DNA of 21,184 bases from Candidatus Shapirobacteria bacterium UBA1435 (GTDB taxonomy: Bacteria > Patescibacteriota > Microgenomatia > UBA12405). Under the pieces are notes generated by a model. It made no database searches and had not been told where the DNA came from. It worked only from the letters and a program-made list of their open reading frames with translations. Below are positions 13,195 to 20,089 of this stretch, in pieces. Made by a program: the position numbers and the translations under genes. Position 1 is the stretch's first letter. The number at the start of each line of letters is the position of its first letter. Where the stretch lies: the NCBI GenBank assembly GCA_002329385.1, contig DCTR01000021.1, forward strand, positions 3,249 through 24,432, read 5' to 3'.

Positions 13195-14709
13195 CTATTT
13201 CCTTTTCCTTCCCGACGCTCCCCCTAAAAACCGATTAAACGCAGCTGCCACCACCATTCCATCTTGACCAACCTTTGCCCACCTCGGATCCTTTATTCCT
13301 GTCTTCAACATAGCAACTGCCTCATTATAATGAGGGGTTCCAATCCTTAACCCAAATTGTCGAGCCACCTGTAAAGCGCCAAAAAAACCTACCCCTTGAC
13401 TTCCCAAAACACCTTGTTGGACTCTATCAAGTTCCTGCGGAGTGTCAAAATCACCCAACGACAACACTCTCATCAATTGGCCCACTACTTCACCATCCGG
13501 AACACCTGCCATCAAAGCCTTAGCTTTTATGTATACTGCCTCACCAACCATCCACCCAATCACATCAGCCCTCATCTCTTTTTCACCAGGCATATTATAT
13601 AAATTACATAACGCAGCGATTGCCTCTCCAAACTTTGAAAAATCAGCCATGCTAGTTCCTTGAGAACCTCCCACAATCATATCCCACACCTTGGCATACC
13701 TCTTCATATCCTTCACACTAATTTGCGATGGTCTCTTGTCCATCATTCTCTGTTGTCCACCGCCAAAAACATTCCCAGCATATGTAAAAAAATCTTCTAC
13801 TCCTCTCACAATTTCGGGATCGTCAGGAAACACTCCTTTAAACTTCAAAATTCCAACCGGGTTTTGATATGTCCCATAATACACATTATCAAACGGCAAA
13901 AAACCACAATTCGAAGACTCGGGCACTACGTCCCTACCTTGGTCAATTCTGGGATCCGTAAACTCAACCTCACCCCTCGCCAACCTTCCTTGCAATACTG
14001 GAAGGTCCTCTGCAATATAAAAACCTAAAGCGATCTTCACTAATTCCTTCTCTATCCCTCTGGGAATCTGATAATGCTGGCAATAAGCATCCCACTCAGG
14101 ACTAGCCGCCATAGCTCCAGCCATCTTAGTTACAAATTCGGGAATCGCCGTCATATCCTTCTGTTTCTCTCTCAACCAATACGCCGGCAAAGTCCCTGAA
14201 TCAGCATAGTCCCTAATCCAGCTCAAAGGAAAGTTGATCGCCGGATCACTCATCATCATTTCAGCCTTATGTGAATCCCAGCCTTTATCTATTTCGTATT
14301 CTTGTGGAATAATACTCTCCGCCAAAAAACCGGCCGTACCGTCACAGTGCATTATTCCGCTTGCCAAACCCATACACGACACATAAGCAACAACCCTTTC
14401 CTCATAAGCACTCTTGACCTCCTCAGGAATTACCACACCCGCCCTACTCCTTGCATTCTCCACCGCCACCGAAAACTCCGATTGGAGAGAACTCATCGCT
14501 CCTCCGGGCCTCCAATAATTTGTATAGGCCGTGCTTAAATCAGCCAACTGAGCCACACCGCTATAGAAAACTTTTTGTCTATCTCTTGCGTCGCCAACAT
14601 TTAATAATTCCGACGGGGGGATTCCTATCCTAGACTCAGAAAACGACCCCCCATAAAAACCTCTTGTAAGAATAGGGGTTCCCCCCCTGTCAACTGCCTC
14701 AGGCGACAT
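13195..14709 (-). CDS. Hypothetical soluble protein (504 aa)
   Basis: I do not recognise a family. The 504-aa product has no signal peptide or membrane helix and a mixed alpha-helical composition, with several Trp/Tyr-rich stretches. The C-terminus is basic (GRKRK). The DNA is less C/T-skewed and more A/T-rich than its neighbours, which could mean a different history or weaker constraint. It starts with ATG 14709, 5 bases after an extended -10 box that itself overlaps the stop codon of the 295-aa gene. It is convergent with the VirB6-like gene and forms a minus-strand pair with the 295-aa gene. A role linked to the secretion system is possible but unsupported. Confidence 0.7.
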   Translation of the reverse strand: MSPEAVDRGGTPILTRGFYGGSFSESRIGIPPSELLNVGDARDRQKVFYSGVAQLADLSTAYTNYWRPGGAMSSLQSEFSVAVENARSRAGVVIPEEVKSAYEERVVAYVSCMGLASGIMHCDGTAGFLAESIIPQEYEIDKGWDSHKAEMMMSDPAINFPLSWIRDYADSGTLPAYWLREKQKDMTAIPEFVTKMAGAMAASPEWDAYCQHYQIPRGIEKELVKIALGFYIAEDLPVLQGRLARGEVEFTDPRIDQGRDVVPESSNCGFLPFDNVYYGTYQNPVGILKFKGVFPDDPEIVRGVEDFFTYAGNVFGGGQQRMMDKRPSQISVKDMKRYAKVWDMIVGGSQGTSMADFSKFGEAIAALCNLYNMPGEKEMRADVIGWMVGEAVYIKAKALMAGVPDGEVVGQLMRVLSLGDFDTPQELDRVQQGVLGSQGVGFFGALQVARQFGLRIGTPHYNEAVAMLKTGIKDPRWAKVGQDGMVVAAAFNRFLGGASGRKRK

Positions 14710-14714
14710 ACCAA

Positions 14715-14723
14715 ATTATATCA
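14715..14723 (-). promoter_or_regulatory. Extended -10 promoter of the 504-aa gene
   Basis: On the minus strand TGA-TATAAT ends 5 bases before the ATG. The TGA of the extended -10 is the stop codon of the upstream 295-aa gene. Confidence 0.5.
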
Positions 14724-15608
14724 CCAAACCGAAACCCTAACCACCCTTCCTTGTTCATCTAAAAACTCATCCTTCCTGCCATCCGGCACCAGTTTGACAT
14801 GTTCTCTGACTGGATCAATAGACGATAATTCTGACACTGAAGCACCTAAACCTCGACCACCCAACACACCTGCCTGATCACCCATTGTTACCTCCATATC
14901 CGCCATCATCGAACTCAAATATACCTGCAACATGTAAGCTTCTCTCGGTTGATTTACCCTCCCGCCAGTCACTGCGCCCTCTAGCTGGGAAACCGCATCT
15001 CTATATACCGGTGCCGCATTCTTGCCCTTGGCGTTATACGCCGCTAGTTTTGCTTTAAATTGCTCAAAAATACCCCTCACAGCCCTGTCCGTCACCACCG
15101 CATCGGCCATAATCCTTCCTGCCCCCACCATTGCCTCTACCCCAAAACTTCTTTCAATTCCCCTTAATCTTAAATTAACCTCGCTTGTCGACATCTCTGC
15201 TCCTTCCGCCTCTTTTACTGTTCTCACCTTCTCCATCACCCTCGCCCCCTCCTGTTCCTGCGCCACCACTGTCCCCAAAGTAACTCCGTCAATAAAATTC
15301 CAATATTCCTGTTGTAATTGTTGGTTTGATCCGCCTCTTCTCGCCGCTTCTCTCAATTGGGCGATATTTCTGATTTGTAATCCGTTTTCCTGGCCAACTC
15401 TCTGCACATAGGCGTTAAGCCTTCTCCCCGCCTCCGCCTTTTCCACGTCGGTTCCCACCAAAAGTTTCCTTGTTTCCCCTGCAATGTGCAACGCCCTTGG
15501 TTGTATATCCGCCTCCACCGGTGCTCCCGCTTCCACCCTCGCTGCGATTACCGCCTTTTGGTCAACCAATGGCGCCGCGTGTATCGGTCTGGCTTCTGCT
15601 CCTGGCAT
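14721..15608 (-). CDS. Hypothetical soluble helical protein (295 aa)
   Basis: I do not recognise a family. The product is rich in Ala, Glu, Arg, Gln and Val and predicted to be mostly alpha-helical, with possible coiled-coil stretches in the middle (about 95-200). It has no signal peptide or membrane segment. The first 40 residues are Ala/Pro-rich and probably flexible. It lies just upstream of the 504-aa gene with 11 bases between them, so the two may act together even though the second also has its own promoter. The start is ATG 15608, preceded by a perfect extended -10. Confidence 0.7.
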   Translation of the reverse strand: MPGAEARPIHAAPLVDQKAVIAARVEAGAPVEADIQPRALHIAGETRKLLVGTDVEKAEAGRRLNAYVQRVGQENGLQIRNIAQLREAARRGGSNQQLQQEYWNFIDGVTLGTVVAQEQEGARVMEKVRTVKEAEGAEMSTSEVNLRLRGIERSFGVEAMVGAGRIMADAVVTDRAVRGIFEQFKAKLAAYNAKGKNAAPVYRDAVSQLEGAVTGGRVNQPREAYMLQVYLSSMMADMEVTMGDQAGVLGGRGLGASVSELSSIDPVREHVKLVPDGRKDEFLDEQGRVVRVSVW

Positions 15609-15616
15609 ATAAGTGA

Positions 15617-15625
15617 ATTATACCA
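15617..15625 (-). promoter_or_regulatory. Extended -10 promoter of the 295-aa gene
   Basis: On the minus strand TGG-TATAAT ends 8 bases before ATG 15608, predicting a leaderless transcript. The same TGGTATAAT string precedes ftsH and the 86-aa gene. Confidence 0.57.
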
Positions 15626-15700
15626 CTACTCTGCCTAAATCCTCACCTTTCGACCCCTCTTACCCCATCCCTCTTTCTTGCAAAAACTCCGCCAAAACTT

Positions 15701-15706
15701 AATAAT
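15701..15706 (+). promoter_or_regulatory. Possible promoter -10 of the 556-aa gene
   Basis: AATAAT (within TTAATAAT) ends 8 bases before ATG 15715. The placement matches the other start-proximal promoters, but the box is imperfect and lacks the TGn extension. Confidence 0.3.
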
Positions 15707-15714
15707 GTCTTTAC

Positions 15715-17385
15715 ATGTCCACTATCGAGGCCATCGATCTTCATGTCCGCACCTATCGCTCCGCCCTCAAATCAACCCTAGAGGTCACCGTTCATTCCCT
15801 CACCAACTACCACCTCCGCCTAAACCCCGTCCTTCACCCCCATGGCTCCGACCCAAACATTGTTGATTTTTCTGCCCTAAACTACGCCATTCCTCGCCTT
15901 CCTCAAAAAATCGACAAAACCAAAAAAATAATTATCGGCCAGACTCCTGAAGTCTTTGCAAACGCCGGTTTCCCTGATATTGCCTCCTGGCCCCAAGTCT
16001 TCGCCCTTGCCCGCCGTCGCACCACCCACTACCACCCCCGTCATCGCTTCTTAGCCATGTTTGTCACTTCTGTCTCCGACATTGACGATCTGGTCAATCT
16101 CCTTATCGCCTACCAGGTCGAATGGAACAAGTTTCACCGCCTGGTTGCCTCCAAATACCGCTCGCTTAAATCATACAAAAAAGCTGTCACCTCCGGCCAG
16201 ATAATTGCCGACCTTGACCTTGACCCCGTCCAATGGGGTCATTTTCTCACTACTCTCGGCCCGGCCCCATCCCTCCGCCTCCGCCGCCTATATCTTCATT
16301 CCCACGATCTCCGTCTTCAGCTTCTCGCCGGCTCATGGGTCGACTATGCTAAAACCACCCAATTCTGGTGGAACCATGTTGCCGCCTCCCTGCCTCGTCA
16401 ATACGACATCACCCATCTTCCCATTTATTTTGTCTCTTCAAACACCCACTCCCTTGCCAATCTCTACTCCTCCTACCCCTTAAAAATCCAAACCAGCCTT
16501 CTCAAATTTCTCCGCCAAAACCACCCCCATCTTTACTCCGTCTGGCAAAGGGTTCAATCCTCTGAATTGCGCCTTCATTCCAATGATTTTCTCTATTTTG
16601 CCTCCAAATACTACCTCCAAAACCCTCAACACCAACAGAAATTTCACTCTTTTCTTCAAAAACAGTCTTTTTTCACCGTTCCCAGCACCCACTATCTTGA
16701 TTCCACCGTCCAGATTTTTCCCGTCAGTCAACTTGCCAAAACCGATCTCGACCCTCGCCTAAAAATTACCAGACCTTCCCGCCTCGCCGCCTCTTCCGCC
16801 CTGGTTATCAACATCGACTACCCTCTCGGCTTTACCGCTTTCCATATCTTCAATAAAGTTCTTGAAACTTGCGGGGAAATTAATGGTCTATATATTTTGG
16901 GCAAAGCCGCTGTCCTCAATGGCGAAATCGGCGATATTCAAATCCCCCGTCTGGTTTTTGATGAACACACCCAAAACTCCTATCTCTTCAAAAACTGCTT
17001 CAACACCTTTTTTCCTTTCACTAATCGTCAGGGTTCCATCCTTACCAACCAAAAGGCAGTCTCTGTCCTTGGCACTTTTCTTCAAAACGAAGCCTTAATT
17101 CAGAAGTATTCCGAAAACAACCTAACGGTTATTGAAATGGAATCCGGCCCCTATCTTGGCGCTGTCACCCAGGCCGCCTACGACCAGCCGGCCCCAAAAA
17201 ACACCATTATCGATCTCAACAACGCCCCTTTTGACATCGGCATTATTAACTACACCTCCGACACTCCCTATTCCCAAACCCGCAGTCTCGGCGTTGGCAA
17301 TCTTACCTTAAACGGCGTCGAACCAACCTATCTCGCCTCCCTGGCCATCCTCCAGCGCATCATCCACCTCGAAGAAAACCGATAA
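15715..17385 (+). CDS. Large cytosolic protein with nucleoside-phosphorylase-like C-terminal half
   Basis: This 556-aa protein has no signal peptide or membrane helix. The N-terminal part (1-350) is helical and includes LARRRTTHYHP and a VSDIDDLVNLLIAYQVEWNKFH segment that recall a family of unknown function found mainly in Bacteroidetes (DUF6909, from memory). The C-terminal part resembles the purine/uridine phosphorylase and MTA/SAH nucleosidase fold: GKAAVLNGEIGDIQIP (about 396-411) corresponds to the glycine strand plus GDIVIP motif, and VIEMESGPYLGAV (472-484) to the ribose-binding EME motif. If the motifs are functional it may bind or cleave a nucleoside-like compound. The catalytic residues cannot be confirmed by eye. 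It is transcribed alone, divergent from the 295-aa gene and convergent with ftsH. Confidence 0.68.
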   Translation: MSTIEAIDLHVRTYRSALKSTLEVTVHSLTNYHLRLNPVLHPHGSDPNIVDFSALNYAIPRLPQKIDKTKKIIIGQTPEVFANAGFPDIASWPQVFALARRRTTHYHPRHRFLAMFVTSVSDIDDLVNLLIAYQVEWNKFHRLVASKYRSLKSYKKAVTSGQIIADLDLDPVQWGHFLTTLGPAPSLRLRRLYLHSHDLRLQLLAGSWVDYAKTTQFWWNHVAASLPRQYDITHLPIYFVSSNTHSLANLYSSYPLKIQTSLLKFLRQNHPHLYSVWQRVQSSELRLHSNDFLYFASKYYLQNPQHQQKFHSFLQKQSFFTVPSTHYLDSTVQIFPVSQLAKTDLDPRLKITRPSRLAASSALVINIDYPLGFTAFHIFNKVLETCGEINGLYILGKAAVLNGEIGDIQIPRLVFDEHTQNSYLFKNCFNTFFPFTNRQGSILTNQKAVSVLGTFLQNEALIQKYSENNLTVIEMESGPYLGAVTQAAYDQPAPKNTIIDLNNAPFDIGIINYTSDTPYSQTRSLGVGNLTLNGVEPTYLASLAILQRIIHLEENR

Positions 17386-17432
17386 ATCCAATCCACTTTT
17401 TGGCCTCGTCTATTATTAAGACTTTTCTCGAC

Positions 17433-19388
17433 TTATTCCTTCATCAATTTCTCAAACTCGTCTTCTCCCAAACTCTCTTTTTCCACCAAAATCTTCGCCA
17501 CTCTGTCTAATTTAGCTTTATTCTTCTTTAAAACCGTCTCCGCCCTGGCCAACGCCCCATCCACCAACCTTTTTATTTCTTCGTCCACCTTCTGCATCAT
17601 TCCGTCCGAGACTTTGGTTGGTTCCCAAAACGTTCTTCCCCATTCATTGGCACCGATCTCTGGACTCATACCCAACGGTCCCAAATCCGACATTCCCCAC
17701 TCCGTCACCATTGATCTTGCAATTTGGCTAGCGTGGGCGATATCCGATGCCGCCCCCGTCGTCATATCCTTAAACACCATTACCTCCGCCGCCCTCCCCC
17801 CCATTGCCATTGCCATTTGTTTAATCAGTCTCGTTTTTGTCTCATGCACTCTGTCTTTTTTTGGCGGTATTAGGGTATAGCCAAGCGCCATCCCTCTTCC
17901 CACAATCGACACCCTATGCACCGGATCAAGTTCTTCCACATAATTTACAATCGCATGCCCTGCCTCATGATAAGCTGTCATTTTTTTATCTTCCTCAGTC
18001 TGGGTTCTCCTCTTTTCCGCCCCTAGTTTTACCTTCAGCGCCGCCTCTTCAATATCGTCCTCGCTTATTTTTGTCTTATTTTCTCTCGCCGCCTTAATTG
18101 CCGCCTCGTTCAGCATGTTTTCCAAATCCGCTCCCGAAAAGCTGACTGTTCTTCTTGCCACCCTCCCCCAATCAACCCCCTCTTCAAACGGCTTACCCTT
18201 GGCATGTATTTTAATTATCTCCCTTCTCGCCTCCAAATCAGGCATCTCCAGTATCACCCGCCTGTCAAACCTGCCCGGTCTCAATAATGCCGGATCAAGC
18301 AAATCCCCCCTGTTTGTCGCCGCCAACACCACCACCGTCGTATTCGGCTCAAAACCATCCATCTCCACCAATATTTGATTTAATGTCTGTTCTCTCTCTC
18401 CGTGTCCGCCATCCAGTCCACCCCTCAATCTCCCGATTGCGTCAATCTCGTCAATAAATATTATTGCCTTACCTGCCCTCTTTGCCGTTGCAAACAAATC
18501 CCTTACCCTACTTGCCCCGACTCCCACCAGCATTTCCATAAACTCACTTCCCGCCATTGAATAGAAAGGCACGTTTGCCTCTCCCGCCACCGCCTTCGCC
18601 AACAGCGTCTTTCCCACCCCACTAGGTCCCACCAACAGCACCCCTTTCGGCGTTCTTGCCCCCATTTTCCTGTATTTCTCCGGATTTTTCAAAAAATCAA
18701 CCACCTCTTCCAAATCCTTCTTGGCTTCTTCTACCCCCGCCACGTCTTTAAACGTTAGATTTTGCTTGCCCTTAATAAACAATTTTGCCGTCGACTTTCC
18801 AAAGCCGAATATCCCCCCACCACTTGCCGCTGATTGCTTCGAAAAAAACCAGAAGATAAACAAAAGCGGCAAACCCACCGAAACCAACAAACTGGCGATT
18901 TCCCCTAACATTTTTAGCCCTTCCCTGTTTTCCACCTGCACCCCGGCGCTACCGATGTTTACTCCTTCTTTTTGCAATATGTCTACCAAAGACGAATTAC
19001 TTTCCTTCGCTGCCACCAATATCCTGTTTTCCTCCTTAAGCTTCACCAGGATATCATTATCCATCACCGACACCGTTTCCGCCCTTCCTTCTTTTATCGC
19101 CTCTACTGCCGTCGATAACGCCACTTTCTCAATCTGTTCCGGCACAAACAAAGTCCTCAACGCCGTTATCACCCAAAAAAACAAGATTAAATACACCGTC
19201 CATTTCATGATCTGTCCCGGTCCGATCTCGATTCTTTTTATTTTTACCCCTGGCGGCAACCTATCCATAATCTCTTTCGGAATCCCGCCAATCTGTTGCT
19301 TCTCCTCCGCCTTCTTTGTCTCCTTCTCTCTCGTGTTACCCCCAACAGATTTCCTTATCCTTTCAAACAAATTTTCACTTTTACCCAT
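17433..19388 (-). CDS. ftsH: ATP-dependent zinc metalloprotease FtsH
   Basis: This membrane-bound AAA+ protease degrades misfolded and regulatory proteins. The 651-aa product has TM1 (61-82), an extracytoplasmic domain (83-158), TM2 (161-183), the AAA domain with Walker A VGPSGVGKT (253-261), Walker B IIFIDEID (309-316) and second region of homology LLRPGRFDRR (368-377), and the protease domain with zinc motif HEAGH (474-478). A DMTTGAASDI stretch carries the third zinc ligand. The Walker A reads GPSGVGKT instead of the common GPPGTGKT but keeps the key Gly, Lys and Thr. The first 60 residues form a longer than usual charged N-terminal tail. It is the last gene of a minus-strand cluster and has its own leaderless-type promoter. 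Confidence 0.97.
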   Translation of the reverse strand: MGKSENLFERIRKSVGGNTREKETKKAEEKQQIGGIPKEIMDRLPPGVKIKRIEIGPGQIMKWTVYLILFFWVITALRTLFVPEQIEKVALSTAVEAIKEGRAETVSVMDNDILVKLKEENRILVAAKESNSSLVDILQKEGVNIGSAGVQVENREGLKMLGEIASLLVSVGLPLLFIFWFFSKQSAASGGGIFGFGKSTAKLFIKGKQNLTFKDVAGVEEAKKDLEEVVDFLKNPEKYRKMGARTPKGVLLVGPSGVGKTLLAKAVAGEANVPFYSMAGSEFMEMLVGVGASRVRDLFATAKRAGKAIIFIDEIDAIGRLRGGLDGGHGEREQTLNQILVEMDGFEPNTTVVVLAATNRGDLLDPALLRPGRFDRRVILEMPDLEARREIIKIHAKGKPFEEGVDWGRVARRTVSFSGADLENMLNEAAIKAARENKTKISEDDIEEAALKVKLGAEKRRTQTEEDKKMTAYHEAGHAIVNYVEELDPVHRVSIVGRGMALGYTLIPPKKDRVHETKTRLIKQMAMAMGGRAAEVMVFKDMTTGAASDIAHASQIARSMVTEWGMSDLGPLGMSPEIGANEWGRTFWEPTKVSDGMMQKVDEEIKRLVDGALARAETVLKKNKAKLDRVAKILVEKESLGEDEFEKLMKE

Positions 19389-19395
19389 AGGGCTA

Positions 19396-19404
19396 ATTAT
19401 ACCA
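19396..19404 (-). promoter_or_regulatory. Extended -10 promoter of ftsH
   Basis: On the minus strand TGG-TATAAT ends 7 bases before ATG 19388. This predicts transcription starting at the start codon and no room for a Shine-Dalgarno sequence. Confidence 0.62.
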
Positions 19405-19442
19405 CACCCCCACCCCTCGCTTTCTCCGTATTTTAACCGATT

Positions 19443-19703
19443 TTATCCCGCAGACCTTCTGCCTCTTCTCACAAACGCTGGTATGTCTAAATCTTCTACT
19501 GGTCCCTCTTCTACCGGTGTTTGGGAAGCCTCCTGCACACTTTTTCTCATAAATGCCGGGGTTCTCACATCTGCCGCCCTGCCGCTAAATCCCCTCTCCT
19601 TCATCATCTCGTCCCATCTTTGTTCTCCGGGAGTTTTTACTACTGCCGCCACCCCTTGTCCTTCTTTACTCTTTCCGATTCTTATCCCTAAAATTTTTGC
19701 CAT
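19443..19703 (-). CDS. Small protein with FtsZ-like C-terminal peptide
   Basis: This 86-aa protein ends in EDLDIPAFVRRGRR (70-83), which closely resembles the conserved C-terminal peptide of FtsZ (DYLDIPAFLRKQ in E. coli), the site where FtsZ binds FtsA, ZipA, SepF and other partners. An earlier, looser copy, DVRTPAFMRK (45-54), precedes it, giving an internal repeat of the form DxxxPAFxR(K/R). Residues 1-40 are basic and do not look like the FtsZ GTPase domain, so it is not a simple ftsZ remnant. It starts with ATG 19703 after a leader of about 40 bases and lies 54 bases upstream of ftsH in the same direction. A role at the division site is inference from the motif. Confidence 0.68.
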   Translation of the reverse strand: MAKILGIRIGKSKEGQGVAAVVKTPGEQRWDEMMKERGFSGRAADVRTPAFMRKSVQEASQTPVEEGPVEDLDIPAFVRRGRRSAG

Positions 19704-19750
19704 ATATTTTATTAACTTAATTAACTTTTAACTAAAAACAACTCTCACCG

Positions 19751-19759
19751 ATTATACCA
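19751..19759 (-). promoter_or_regulatory. Extended -10 promoter of the 86-aa gene
   Basis: On the minus strand TGG-TATAAT includes the last codon and TAA stop of the RNHCP gene (GTA TAA). A leader of about 40 bases follows and contains TTAATTAAGTTAA, also present in the pilin 5 leader. Confidence 0.5.
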
Positions 19760-20060
19760 CAGAATTACCACCAGCCAAATCCAATAGCGCTTTCCTCCCG
19801 TCCTCCCTTCCTTCTCTCACCCAAAACTCATGTCCGCATCTTATACACCGATAGTGAATCCTAAACCTCCCCTTAGCATAAATTGCCTCTATTGGTTTCA
19901 TCGGCCCTCCGCAATCGCTCGCCCTATCCCCTGGCAAATCCAAATCGACGTGTTTACCCCACAAACAGTTCGGGCAGTGGTCGGTATAACCATCCCCCTT
20001 CACCATCTCCCCGCACTTCTCACACCTAAAATCTTCGATCTTTCTAATAAAATTCTTCAT
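19752..20060 (-). CDS. RNHCP domain zinc-ribbon protein
   Basis: This small cytosolic protein of about 102 aa has the RNHCP-family signature DHCPNCLWGKHVD, then LPGDRASDCGGPMKPI, flanked by CEKCG near the N-terminus and RCIRCGHEFW near the C-terminus. The cysteine pairs would bind zinc; RNHCP proteins have no well-established biochemical role. ATG 20060 is used because the family usually begins close to the first CxxC. An in-frame TTG at 20069 has an AGGAAG six bases upstream and could be the start instead. It follows the DUF4012 gene on the same strand. Confidence 0.88.
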   Translation of the reverse strand: MKNFIRKIEDFRCEKCGEMVKGDGYTDHCPNCLWGKHVDLDLPGDRASDCGGPMKPIEAIYAKGRFRIHYRCIRCGHEFWVREGREDGRKALLDLAGGNSVV

Positions 20061-20089
20061 TCCTGCCAAATTTTTCTTCCTATTTTACA

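Noticed and set aside
19443..19703. Broken 3' end of an ftsZ gene
   Set aside because: The upstream 40 residues do not resemble the FtsZ GTPase C-terminal region, the frame has its own promoter and start, and the tail motif is duplicated.
18721..19731. Long plus-strand open frame (336 codons) opposite ftsH and the 86-aa gene
   Set aside because: It is antisense to a clear FtsH with all motifs. The C/T-rich strand has few stop codons, and the translation is Ser/Pro/Leu-rich low complexity.
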